A program made the translations under genes and the position numbers. Under the pieces are notes generated by a model. It was not told the origin of the DNA and searched no databases. It saw nothing but the letters and a program-made list of their open reading frames with translations. Below, piece after piece: positions 7,698 to 13,976 of a stretch of 13,976 bases of DNA. Source of the stretch: NBML01 sp029939535 (GTDB lineage Bacteria; Desulfobacterota; Desulfobacteria; Desulfobacterales; Desulfobacteraceae); NCBI GenBank assembly GCA_029939535.1, contig JAOZST010000093.1, positions 1 through 13,976 of the forward strand, given 5' to 3'. The number at the start of each line of letters is the position of its first letter. Within the stretch, counting starts at the first letter, position 1.

Positions 7698-7738
7698 TAT
7701 AACATTAATTTCCTATTTTTCAGGTAATTAATGTTATA
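7698..7738. repeat. 13-bp perfect inverted repeat, AT-rich
   Basis: TATAACATTAATT (7698-7710) and AATTAATGTTATA (7726-7738) are perfect reverse complements separated by 15 bases. The repeat directly abuts the PilZ stop codon (7739-7741). It could be a weak terminator for PilZ (no T-run follows) or a regulator site upstream of the sigma-54 promoter, whose -24 element is about 75 bases away. That is a typical distance for enhancer binding. Confidence 0.6.
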
Positions 7739-8113
7739 TTATTCATTTGTGCCGGTTTCAAGCTCTTCCAAAAAGGAAAGTATTGCCCCTGAATTTTGAT
7801 TTTTCCTTTTCCCATAGGATTTAAAGCTGATCCCTGTCTGGTAACGATAGCTCTGCTCAGGATTTTTGGATATCCATTTTATATCCGCCAGAATCTCGGG
7901 ACTCTGATCAATTCCCGGAATAATTAATTTTATGATAATCCCCCTGCCGGGCATGAGTCTGTGATTGCATAAAAATTTTGCCCCGCCCTTGCTGAGGTTA
8001 AGGACAGGATAGTAATCTTCTGAATATTTTCCAGCTAGAGGGAAAAAAGGCTTTTCCTTATAATAAAGTGTGGTTCCTGGAATATTGAAGCGCTTGCAAC
8101 TTCTTTTTTTCAA
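7739..8113 (-). CDS. PilZ-domain protein, likely cyclic-di-GMP effector
   Basis: This 124-residue single-domain cytosolic protein has the two PilZ ligand motifs. One is an N-terminal arginine cluster (KKRSCKRF, residues 2-9, matching RxxxR). The other is a NLSKGG turn (about 38-43), corresponding to D/NxSxxG. A following beta-rich region contains IKWISKNPEQ and YQTGISF, usual for the fold. PilZ proteins bind c-di-GMP and often control exopolysaccharide synthesis or export, which fits the EPS operon nearby. The start is TTG at 8113, preceded by GAGGT at a 7-base spacing. No ATG or GTG is available upstream before an in-frame TGA, so TTG is the start. It is separated by 180 bases from the ABC transporter gene and by an inverted repeat from the next gene. 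Effector partner unknown. Confidence 0.85.
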   Translation of the reverse strand: MKKRSCKRFNIPGTTLYYKEKPFFPLAGKYSEDYYPVLNLSKGGAKFLCNHRLMPGRGIIIKLIIPGIDQSPEILADIKWISKNPEQSYRYQTGISFKSYGKRKNQNSGAILSFLEELETGTNE

Positions 8114-8275
8114 ATGAAATACCTCGAATCAAATCTGAATATTATTTGTAATGCCCTACTCTTTTCCCTTTTAAATAACATGACTTGAAGACGATTTACA
8201 ATCGCAAACCTGAAAATCAGATTTTTATTTCCCAAGGACATACTACAGATAAAAATTCAAATAAATGGCAGCCCA

Positions 8276-8290
8276 TGACAAAGAATGTCA
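8276..8290. repeat. Short inverted repeat behind the ABC transporter gene
   Basis: TGACA-AAGAA-TGTCA is a perfect 5-bp inverted repeat starting 3 bases before the ABC transporter stop codon. It is not followed by a T-run, so it is a poor terminator. The rest of 8114-8293 holds two more small palindromes (8192-8204 and 8210-8220) and no recognisable promoter or gene. Confidence 0.3.
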
Positions 8291-8293
8291 CAA

Positions 8294-10117
8294 TCAAACA
8301 TAAGCCTTTGCCTGGGCACTGAAAAGTCTGGCATATTTTCCATTTTTTTTCATGAGTTCTAAATGAGACCCCTGTTCAACAATACTTCCCTTATCCAGAA
8401 CAAGAATTTTATCCGCCATTTTCACAGTGGAATAGCGGTGGCTGATGATCAGGGCAGAGCGACCCTGAATAAGGTTTTTAATCTTTGAAAATATCCTCAT
8501 TTCCGTCTCAGGATCAAGGGCACTGGAAGGCTCATCAAGAATAACAAGTTCAGCATTCCTGAAAAAGGCCCTGGAAATTGCCATCATCTGCCATTGGCCT
8601 ATGCTCAGTTCCTCGCCGTTTTTAAACCATCGGCCAAGCATGGTATCATACCCCGAAGAAAAACCAGATATTTTCCTGTCCAAGTCGGCCTGCCTGGCAG
8701 CATCGACTATCCCGGGAAGATTCTCCTTTTGTTCAATATTGCCCAGATAAATATTTTCTCTGGCCGATAATTGATATTTTATATGATCCTGGAAAACCAC
8801 ACTTATTTTTTTCCTGAAATCCTCAATTTTAAAATTTTTAATATTTTCCCCATCCAAAAAAATATCTCCTTTTTGAGGATCATAAAGCCTGGCCAATAAT
8901 TTTACAATGGTGGATTTTCCAGAGCCATTGTCCCCCACCAGAGCAATGATTTCTCCAGGCTTTATGGAAAAATTTACATTTTTTAGTACATTTTTTCCAC
9001 AATCATGATAAAAAAATCCCACAGCCTGAAAATTAAATCCCTGCACAATTTTCCCGGGTAGATCACAAGGCTTTTCAGGATCTGCAACCCTGGGCTCCAG
9101 GTGTAAAAATTCATAAAAGTTAGAGAGGAAAAGATTATCCTCATACATCTGGGCCAGGCTTTCCAGAAAGGCTTTGAGATATCCAGTTCCCCGCTGGAAT
9201 GCCTGAAAATACATCACCATATCCCCCAAAGTTATATTTCCCTGAACCGTACGATAGGCAATATAGGCAAAGGTTCCAAATACGGCAATGGTGGTAAAGG
9301 ACTGGGCAATAAAATCGCCAAAAATTCGTTTTTTTTCTAAAGAAAGCTTTTCTTTTTTAAGCAGTTTGCGAATTGAATCAAAACGATCTATAAAATACTG
9401 TCCAAGATTAAAAAGCCTTACTTCCTTGGCATGGGCATTTCCGGTCAGTATATGATTGTAATAATTGGATTTTCTTTCATCCTCTGTCCTTTTCTGCTGC
9501 CATGAATATATTTTTTCAGAATATCTAAGGCGCATAAATACGCCGGGAATTGAAACACAGATCAACATAAGGGGAAGAAAGGGGTTGAAAACAGACAAAA
9601 GCCCTGCTGCTGCAATAAAGGATATACCGCTCTGACCTGCGGAGAACAGCCCCTGTACAATGCTGGCAGGCCTGTAGGGGCCTTCCTGCTGGGCTCGATG
9701 AAGGGTATCCTGATATTCTGGAGATTCATAGTATTCAAGATCTGCCCTGGCAGATTTTTCATGGAGTATTGAAAACATATAATCTGCAATGGTAAGGGTT
9801 TGAGCCTTTTTGATATAATCAGACAAAGAGTTAAAAAACAGGATTAAAAGCCCGACGCCCCATGCCAGCCCAATCAATACAAATATACTTGAAAGCTCCT
9901 TGCCTGGAATAGTATTGCCACCATAAAAAACAAGTTGCGTAACAGAATCAATAATCAGTTTTAAAAGATACAGAGATAAAACCGGAAGAGAGCCAAGGAT
10001 AATAAGATTCATCCCCGATATAATTGCGTGGACCGGGGATGCCCGCCACACAAATTTCAGGGCCCTGTCAATGCGAATTGCGTTTTTAAGTTTTGTCTGT
10101 AAAGAGTCTCTGGTCAT
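8294..10117 (-). CDS. ABC-type exporter (fused permease and ATPase), probable RiPP exporter
   Basis: This 607-residue type-I ABC exporter half-transporter has membrane helices in about 30-330 and a nucleotide-binding domain in about 355-600. Motifs are Walker A GDNGSGKST (395-403), Q-loop VFQD (441-444), Walker B LVILDEP (524-530), D-loop SALD (532-535) and H-loop SHRYS (559-563). The signature is LSIGQ (504-508) rather than LSGGQ. From memory, LSIGQWQ variants are common among exporters of modified peptides. There is no N-terminal C39 peptidase domain, so leader removal must be done elsewhere; the S26-like protease of the same locus is the obvious candidate. The gene follows the PEP-CTERM gene after a terminator, and its ATG has no Shine-Dalgarno but a TATAAT 7 bases upstream. 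Export of the small peptide encoded at 10962-11108 is inferred from context; lipid or drug export cannot be excluded. Confidence 0.92.
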   Translation of the reverse strand: MTRDSLQTKLKNAIRIDRALKFVWRASPVHAIISGMNLIILGSLPVLSLYLLKLIIDSVTQLVFYGGNTIPGKELSSIFVLIGLAWGVGLLILFFNSLSDYIKKAQTLTIADYMFSILHEKSARADLEYYESPEYQDTLHRAQQEGPYRPASIVQGLFSAGQSGISFIAAAGLLSVFNPFLPLMLICVSIPGVFMRLRYSEKIYSWQQKRTEDERKSNYYNHILTGNAHAKEVRLFNLGQYFIDRFDSIRKLLKKEKLSLEKKRIFGDFIAQSFTTIAVFGTFAYIAYRTVQGNITLGDMVMYFQAFQRGTGYLKAFLESLAQMYEDNLFLSNFYEFLHLEPRVADPEKPCDLPGKIVQGFNFQAVGFFYHDCGKNVLKNVNFSIKPGEIIALVGDNGSGKSTIVKLLARLYDPQKGDIFLDGENIKNFKIEDFRKKISVVFQDHIKYQLSARENIYLGNIEQKENLPGIVDAARQADLDRKISGFSSGYDTMLGRWFKNGEELSIGQWQMMAISRAFFRNAELVILDEPSSALDPETEMRIFSKIKNLIQGRSALIISHRYSTVKMADKILVLDKGSIVEQGSHLELMKKNGKYARLFSAQAKAYV

Positions 10118-10124
10118 TAAAACA

Positions 10125-10130
10125 ATTATA
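10125..10130 (-). promoter_or_regulatory. TATAAT -10 element just ahead of the ABC transporter start
   Basis: A consensus TATAAT on the minus strand ends 7 bases before the ATG at 10117 and abuts the T-tract of the upstream terminator. The expected transcription start would be within about 1 base of the ATG, giving a leaderless mRNA. No convincing -35 box is present, because it would fall in the terminator stem. Confidence 0.35.
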
Positions 10131-10132
10131 CA

Positions 10133-10165
10133 AAATAAAAAAACAGGGAGTGTTATTACTCCCTG
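10133..10165 (-). terminator. Rho-independent terminator between the PEP-CTERM gene and the ABC transporter
   Basis: The stem CAGGGAGT (10144-10151) pairs with ACTCCCTG (10158-10165) around a 6-base loop, followed on the minus strand by TTTTTTATTTT. It lies 31 bases after the PEP-CTERM stop codon, so the exporter would be made by read-through or from its own promoter. Confidence 0.85.
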
Positions 10166-10196
10166 CCTTTATGATTAAATGGTTTTTTAAAATGTA

Positions 10197-10949
10197 TTAA
10201 ACTTTTCTTCTTCCAGCGGCACTGATCCCCAGGAGACCAAGCCCGAAAAGAAGCATTGCTGCAGGCTCCGGAACCGGGCTGACCCCTTCGACCTTATCCG
10301 TATCAACGCCCATATTAAAAGTTCCTGTGAAGGTACTGTCATTGCCGGATCCATCCAGAAAGTCTATATACAGCATGGAGAACAGGTCATGGGGATCAAT
10401 GGCCGGATCAGGAAAACTTGATGCAGTTGACAAATAACCTGGATTTGAAAATTCCCAGTAAAATTGAGCACCGTAATCTTTTAAAAATGTGCTATCGGTT
10501 GAATTGGTAGTCCCACTCATTGCAGATGCGGCAGGATTCCAGGTATCTGCATTGGGACCCCAGAAACCTGTGAGGGACCCAGATGTATTTCCGGTAGTAC
10601 CATCTTCAATAATATCAAAGAATACATTGCCCGTCACCGCATTGATTGTAAAGCTGTCAATGGCACGATCGGTAAAAAGTTCCCATTCCAATTTCATGGT
10701 ACTTGTGTCAAATCCAGTAAAATTTAACCTCCAGTTATCTCCAGTAGAACCAGTGCCAGAAACTCCGCTGTTCCAACTAGCTGTAGTTTGTCCACCACCA
10801 CTCCAGGTTATGGTCACTTCCATGCCATCCATATCAGAACTGCCTATAGCAGTAGTAATAGGGAAGTTATCAATTGAATACGGAGTTGAAAAAGCAGCAG
10901 TCGGAAATATAAGTGTCACCATAGCCAGAATAAATAAAAACTTTTTCAT
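10197..10949 (-). CDS. PEP-CTERM sorting-domain secreted protein
   Basis: This 250-residue exported protein has a signal peptide (MKKFLFILAMVTLIFPTAAFS) and a C-terminal sorting signal with all three expected parts. These are the VPEP motif (PVPEPAAM), a hydrophobic helix (LLFGLGLLGISAA) and a basic end (GRRKV). Exosortases recognise this signal, cleave it and send the protein to the surface or EPS matrix. The middle (about 22-220) is rich in Gly, Ser, Thr, Asn and Asp, appears free of cysteine and looks like an all-beta domain. I cannot assign it further. ATG at 10949 is favoured, with AGGA 8 bases upstream; an in-frame ATG at 10955 is too close to it. The ribosome site lies just after the stop of the 48-codon peptide gene, 12 bases upstream, so the two are cotranscribed and perhaps translationally coupled. 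A terminator follows. Its membership in a peptide-modification operon is unusual. Confidence 0.9.
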   Translation of the reverse strand: MKKFLFILAMVTLIFPTAAFSTPYSIDNFPITTAIGSSDMDGMEVTITWSGGGQTTASWNSGVSGTGSTGDNWRLNFTGFDTSTMKLEWELFTDRAIDSFTINAVTGNVFFDIIEDGTTGNTSGSLTGFWGPNADTWNPAASAMSGTTNSTDSTFLKDYGAQFYWEFSNPGYLSTASSFPDPAIDPHDLFSMLYIDFLDGSGNDSTFTGTFNMGVDTDKVEGVSPVPEPAAMLLFGLGLLGISAAGRRKV

Positions 10950-10961
10950 AATCATTTTCCT

Positions 10962-11108
10962 TTAAGAAGGCTTACCGCTTCGTGAGTCATAGGAACAGGC
11001 CGGGTTAGTACTTTCATTACAATTTGCCAGCACATTTTCTTCAACATAACACCGATTGATGATAATCAATTCCGGCTTTTCCCATGTTTTGCTATTATTA
11101 CTTTCCAT
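10962..11108 (-). CDS. Putative RiPP precursor peptide, 48 residues
   Basis: A small gene sits in the gap between the radical SAM enzyme and the PEP-CTERM gene. It has an ATG at 11108 with GGAGG 8 bases upstream, the strongest ribosome site in the window. The peptide begins MESNNSKTWEKPELIIIN, continues RCYVEENVLANC (19-30), and ends NESTNPACSYDSRSGKPS (31-48). There is no signal peptide. I recall a W-x-KPEL-[IV] followed by EE-x-VL-x-x-C pattern recurring in small peptides next to radical SAM/PqqD genes. Here it is matched by W9, KPEL 11-14, EE 23-24, VL 26-27 and C30. I read residues 1 to about 28 as leader and 30-48 as core, with C30 and C38 as candidate modification sites and C20 in the leader. 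The final residue is serine, which matters given the HprK-like kinase upstream. The start is 37 bases after the maturase stop. The gene is clear; the precursor role is strong inference and the product class is unknown. Confidence 0.85.
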   Translation of the reverse strand: MESNNSKTWEKPELIIINRCYVEENVLANCNESTNPACSYDSRSGKPS

Positions 11109-11145
11109 ACTATCTCCCTCCATTATTTTCTAAATAAAAATATTA

Positions 11146-12258
11146 TTATCTTATTTTGTTGCAATAATCATACCGAATAAAGGCCAGCGAACAAAAATAT
11201 GATGCAGCTTTATCCAATTCACCCGTTTCTATATCTCCGATTGCAGGACACCACATGCAGAAATCCCTGAGCTTGCAATTGCTGCAATTTTCATGATAGC
11301 TTTTTTTTTCTGAAGTCAAAGAAAGCACTTTGGGCACAAAATAAACCCAGGCATTTTTCAGGGAGTCTTTTTTAAGATCAAAAACACATTGGGTGTTTAT
11401 CAATGAACTGCAGAGCTTAAACAAACCATAACTGTCAATACTGGCTGAATTCAGTCCCGCACCGCACTTGAATATCCTTTCCGGCTCAGAAAGATCATGT
11501 TCTTTTTTACTTATGATTAAACACTGCTTTCTCAAGGCCTCAAGCCTTTTTGGATGCTGTTTTTCCAACTGGACAATCTCATCTGGGGTAAGTCTTTGGT
11601 TCATAATATCCTGATTTCTTTTTTGATCTCTATCTGTTCTGAGCATTAAAAAAGGATCAAACCGAAATCTATTATGGGTAGAGCCTGCATATTTGCTGCA
11701 AAAATTTTCTATCTCCTTTACATGCAGATAATTGGCTTTCATGATGGTCGTTTTTAATGAAAACGGGACGGATTCTGAAATCAAATTTTCAATCCCTGCC
11801 ATAAAACGATCAAAATAATTGGTTCGTGCAACCCGGGCATATTTTTGGGCTGAGATCCCGTAAACGGATATTTCAATATCTCTGGGCGGATATTTTTTCA
11901 GGATTCCGGCATGCTCTTTTGTGATCAAGGTCGCATTGGTAAAGATTGAAACAAGCAATCCTTTTTTTTTCATATATAAATAAAGTTCTACCAGGTCTTT
12001 TCGTAAAAATATTTCTCCTCCCGTTAAAAGTATCCATAAGAGACCGAGATCAACGGCCTGATCAACAATGTCCTTAATTTCTTCGGTGGACAATTCCTTT
12101 TTTTTTGCATGGACATCCTCTTGGGGAAGGTTGTTATAGCAATGTATACAATTGTTATTGCACCTTTTAGTTAATTCAAGAGTAAGCCTGAGCAGGATCC
12201 TTTTTTCCTTTGTTTTTTCCCATAAAGGATAATCTGGCAATGGAATAATTTTAGCCAT
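11146..12258 (-). CDS. Radical SAM/SPASM peptide maturase
   Basis: This 370-residue enzyme has the radical SAM cluster motif C33-x3-C37-x2-C40 (within TKRCNNNCIHC) and the SAM-binding GGE motif at 80-82 (LLTGGEIFLRKD). A full C-terminal SPASM domain carries auxiliary Fe-S ligands: C265, then G278-x4-C283, then C325-x2-C328-x5-C334-x2-C337, and C356. Such enzymes form carbon- or sulfur-centred cross-links or other radical changes in ribosomal peptides. Its ATG lies inside the end of the S26-like gene (8-base overlap, ATGGCTAA), and the candidate substrate gene starts 37 bases after its stop. The PqqD-like protein two genes upstream would supply leader recognition. The substrate is inferred from position. 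Thioether formation on the precursor cysteines is one option, but the sequence does not identify the reaction. Confidence 0.93.
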   Translation of the reverse strand: MAKIIPLPDYPLWEKTKEKRILLRLTLELTKRCNNNCIHCYNNLPQEDVHAKKKELSTEEIKDIVDQAVDLGLLWILLTGGEIFLRKDLVELYLYMKKKGLLVSIFTNATLITKEHAGILKKYPPRDIEISVYGISAQKYARVARTNYFDRFMAGIENLISESVPFSLKTTIMKANYLHVKEIENFCSKYAGSTHNRFRFDPFLMLRTDRDQKRNQDIMNQRLTPDEIVQLEKQHPKRLEALRKQCLIISKKEHDLSEPERIFKCGAGLNSASIDSYGLFKLCSSLINTQCVFDLKKDSLKNAWVYFVPKVLSLTSEKKSYHENCSNCKLRDFCMWCPAIGDIETGELDKAASYFCSLAFIRYDYCNKIR

Positions 12259-12733
12259 TTTTTTTTCGTTCCCACACCTGTTGCTTCAATAATCGGCTCC
12301 AGGGCAGTATGATGCCATTCAAAGTTCTTGTTCTTGAAAGAAAAGCGATCACCCGGTTATACCATGGGCTGTAATATGCATTATCTCCTGAATCCCTTTT
12401 TATTTCAGTGATGAGCCCCAGGATTGACTCTTTTGAAAACAGTCCGTCATTCCTGGTCTTATTGTCTCCCTTAATGAGGTATTGATCCTTTTTTACCTGT
12501 ATAATTCGATGCACAAAGATCTTTTCTTTATCTGTCTGCTTTACAACAACGATATCACCCGTTTTGAGCACATCCCTGTTACCCAGCAATTTTATTGTCA
12601 AGGTGTTGCCGTTTCTTATAAACGGAGCCATGCTGGAACCGTATCCTCTGAATTTAATATTTGATACTCTTTTACAAGAAATGGAATCAATAAATTCATA
12701 AAAAGTTTTCCCACTGAAAGCAAAATCATTCAT
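12251..12733 (-). CDS. S24/S26-family signal-peptidase-like protein, candidate leader peptidase
   Basis: This 160-residue protein has the S26 serine motif GSSMAPFI (32-39; catalytic serine S34, with M35 and P37). It also has a second box, FVHRIIQV (73-80), and a third, YLIKGDNKTRND (85-96). The general base position appears to be H75 rather than the lysine of bacterial leader peptidase. A Ser-His arrangement resembles the SEC11/archaeal type of signal peptidase. There is no N-terminal membrane helix; a hydrophobic C-terminal stretch (about 124-150, with WYNRVIAFL and GIILPW) may associate with the membrane. The start overlaps the end of the PqqD-like gene by 8 bases (ATGAATGA) and the stop overlaps the radical SAM start, so all three are translationally linked. 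The neighbouring exporter has no peptidase domain, so removal of the precursor leader is the likely job. The family is confident; the function is inferred. Confidence 0.85.
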   Translation of the reverse strand: MNDFAFSGKTFYEFIDSISCKRVSNIKFRGYGSSMAPFIRNGNTLTIKLLGNRDVLKTGDIVVVKQTDKEKIFVHRIIQVKKDQYLIKGDNKTRNDGLFSKESILGLITEIKRDSGDNAYYSPWYNRVIAFLSRTRTLNGIILPWSRLLKQQVWERKKNG

Positions 12734-13034
12734 CGGTTAACTGGACAATAAGATTTCTCTCAAGAAGATCATTTAAAAGCTCCATGGCATCTTTTTGAAT
12801 CAGTTCAATGGAGGTGTTATACTCTATTGACAGGTCATAGCATAACTCTTTAATTGTAATTTTCTGGCTTAATCGTTCCCAGATTTCTTTTCCAGTATCC
12901 TTTAAGGCATATAAGGAGTGATCAAAATCAATTGTATCGGATTCTACTGGTACAATAATCAAATCACCCTCTATGAGCCTTGAGACAACTTTTTTAGAAG
13001 GCACATATCTGTTGTGCAGCGAAATTTTCTCCAT
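12726..13034 (-). CDS. PqqD-like RiPP recognition element protein
   Basis: This 102-residue stand-alone PqqD-family protein has an N-terminal beta hairpin region (about 8-35, with GDLIIVPVESDTIDFDHSLYALKDTG). A helical part (about 46-95) follows, with GKEIWERLSQKITIKEL, matching the family phrase N/DxTGxxIWxLL, and helices ending in NDLLERNLI. PqqD proteins are winged-helix peptide clasps that bind the leader and present it to a radical SAM enzyme. The ATG at 13034 has AGGGG about 5 bases upstream, lies 14 bases after the HprK-like stop, and the gene's end overlaps the protease start. PqqD with an HprK-like kinase and a radical SAM/SPASM enzyme is a recurring neighbourhood in RiPP loci, as I recall. 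The predicted target here is the KPEL-containing leader of the 48-residue peptide. Confidence 0.85.
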   Translation of the reverse strand: MEKISLHNRYVPSKKVVSRLIEGDLIIVPVESDTIDFDHSLYALKDTGKEIWERLSQKITIKELCYDLSIEYNTSIELIQKDAMELLNDLLERNLIVQLTDE

Positions 13035-13048
13035 ATTACCCCTTTGGT

Positions 13049-13930
13049 CTATAATGCTTCAATCTGTTCTATTATTTTACCGGTTTTATCAAATTCCAGA
13101 TCATAGCAGTTCACCTGTTTAGACAAAGACTCAATAAAATCCATTGTTAACTCCATCCAGTCATGGGTTACAAGTGATCTTATCAGACAATCCATAAGAA
13201 TGAAAAAACTTTTTTGAGTATCAATGATTTTAGTAATTTTATTTTTTTTTGACTGATTCAGGAAAAAAATCCCTTTTAATGGTGCTGAAAGAGAAGATAC
13301 CGTTGCAAGATCGCTGTGCCTCCATGTCCCAAACAAATGATATTCTTGTTTAATTTTTCTAATAATATTTCGATCATCACATAAAATTGTGGATTCAGGT
13401 TCCATGATTTTAGAAATAGTTGTTTTTCCTGCTCCGGAATGACCCACAAAAATATAACCTTTTTTTTTATAAATAAGACCGGTGGAATGCAGCAGGCAGC
13501 CCTGCTTGTATCCAAGAACCCGACTGAATAGAAGCTGATCAGTTGGCAAAAGAGAAATATTGGGCAAGTTTCCATTTAGAAATGCTTTTTTCATTTTATC
13601 ATCATGGTAAATATCCAGTTTGGTATGATCTTGATTGGCTACTATTTTCCGAGAAAAGGTATCATATGAAGTAGAAGGATTAAACCATTTATAAATTATT
13701 TTTTCCTTTTTCTCATACACAGCCCAAGGTCGTTTAAAATAAATTCTTTCCTGTTCATCTACCTTAATTTTAATTGTTTTTTCAAAATAATGATTGATAA
13801 CAATATTTTCTTTTCCAGGTCCATCTGCTTTGAACTGATTAATTTGTGAATTAAATGTATCAGGTCTCAAAGGGAGTTCTGAGTTCAATTGGATTGTAAA
13901 ACCCCCTATTTTATAATACCTTGTATCCAC
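13049..13930 (-). CDS. HPr-kinase-like (HprK/P-related) protein of a RiPP locus
   Basis: From the GTG at 13930 this is a 293-residue protein resembling the C-terminal kinase domain of HPr kinase/phosphorylase without its N-terminal regulatory domain. Visible motifs are LLHSTGLIY (about 146-154), P-loop GHSGAGKTT (163-171), LCDDRNIIRK (183-192) and GTWRHSDLATVSSLSAPLKG (201-220), a phrase typical of HprK-related proteins in peptide loci. Related kinases in lasso-peptide clusters phosphorylate the C-terminal serine of the precursor (paeninodin type), so peptide phosphorylation is possible. The frame also opens with TTG at 13963 right after an in-frame TAA, but no ribosome site precedes it. GGGA about 6 bases before the GTG favours the shorter form, which starts with the conserved-looking DTRYYKIGGFTIQL. 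It is the first operon gene visible; the promoter must lie beyond the window or in its last few dozen bases. PEP-carboxykinase-like activity is the alternative reading. Confidence 0.85.
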   Translation of the reverse strand: MDTRYYKIGGFTIQLNSELPLRPDTFNSQINQFKADGPGKENIVINHYFEKTIKIKVDEQERIYFKRPWAVYEKKEKIIYKWFNPSTSYDTFSRKIVANQDHTKLDIYHDDKMKKAFLNGNLPNISLLPTDQLLFSRVLGYKQGCLLHSTGLIYKKKGYIFVGHSGAGKTTISKIMEPESTILCDDRNIIRKIKQEYHLFGTWRHSDLATVSSLSAPLKGIFFLNQSKKNKITKIIDTQKSFFILMDCLIRSLVTHDWMELTMDFIESLSKQVNCYDLEFDKTGKIIEQIEAL

Positions 13931-13976
13931 ACCATTTTTCCCAAAAAAATTTAGAAAGAACAATTATGAAAAACAG

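Noticed and set aside
8192..8220. Two small palindromes (CGATT-TAC-AATCG and CTGA-AAA-TCAG) as operator or terminator
   Set aside because: Four- and five-bp arms are expected by chance in AT-rich DNA. The plus-strand T-run after the second has no plus-strand gene to terminate.
8217..8276. Minus-strand 19-codon frame (MGCHLFEFLSVVCPWEIKI) as a second small peptide gene
   Set aside because: No ribosome binding site, no leader-like motif, and a composition typical of random AT-rich sequence.
8294..10117. Exporter as a C39-type peptidase-containing bacteriocin transporter
   Set aside because: The N-terminus goes directly into membrane helices with no cysteine protease domain.
10489..10965. 158-codon plus-strand frame covering the PEP-CTERM gene
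   Set aside because: It mirrors the PEP-CTERM gene, whose signal peptide and sorting signal are clear on the minus strand.
13931..13963. TTG at 13963 as the HprK-like start
   Set aside because: No ribosome site precedes it and the added residues look unconserved. The GTG at 13930 has GGGA at good spacing, though the longer form cannot be excluded.

Overview
All well-supported genes in this 14-kb window lie on the minus strand, so transcription runs from high to low coordinates. PEP-CTERM protein sorting, exosortase-type exopolysaccharide (EPS) genes, a PilZ protein and AT-leaning codon use suggest a Gram-negative bacterium. A Desulfobacterota (Desulfobacter/Desulfobacula-like) source is my best guess. 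It is inferred from gene style, not from any search.

Region A (about 13,930 down to 8,294) looks like an undescribed ribosomally synthesised, modified peptide (RiPP) locus. In transcription order it holds an HPr-kinase-like protein, a PqqD-like leader-binding protein, an S24/S26 signal-peptidase-like protease, and a radical SAM/SPASM maturase. A tiny 48-codon gene at 10962-11108 follows, with a strong Shine-Dalgarno; I read it as the precursor peptide. Next come a PEP-CTERM secreted protein only 12 bases further on, a rho-independent terminator, and an ABC exporter without a peptidase domain. The first four genes overlap or nearly abut. The implied scheme is leader recognition by PqqD, modification by the radical SAM enzyme, possible phosphorylation by the HprK homologue, leader cleavage by the S26 protease and export by the ABC protein. 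The unusual part is the PEP-CTERM protein built into the same operon.

Region B (8,293 to about 6,930) holds a PilZ (cyclic-di-GMP) protein with a TTG start and an unknown secreted protein with a cysteine-containing repeat of about 35 residues. The latter has a near-perfect sigma-54 (-24/-12) promoter and a strong terminator. Sigma-54 control is known for some PEP-CTERM/EPS regulons, which fits the neighbourhood.

Region C (6,820 to 118) is a compact EPS export and polymerisation operon: outer-membrane beta-barrel, Wza-like export protein, Wzc-like co-polymerase/BY-kinase, O-antigen-ligase/polymerase-type membrane protein and a TPR protein. The last two overlap by 4 bases and look like one ancestral protein split at an A6 run. 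No exosortase gene is in the window. A plus-strand gene may end convergently at base 56.

No tRNA, rRNA, CRISPR array or insertion sequence was seen. No stretch over 300 bases lacks a gene.
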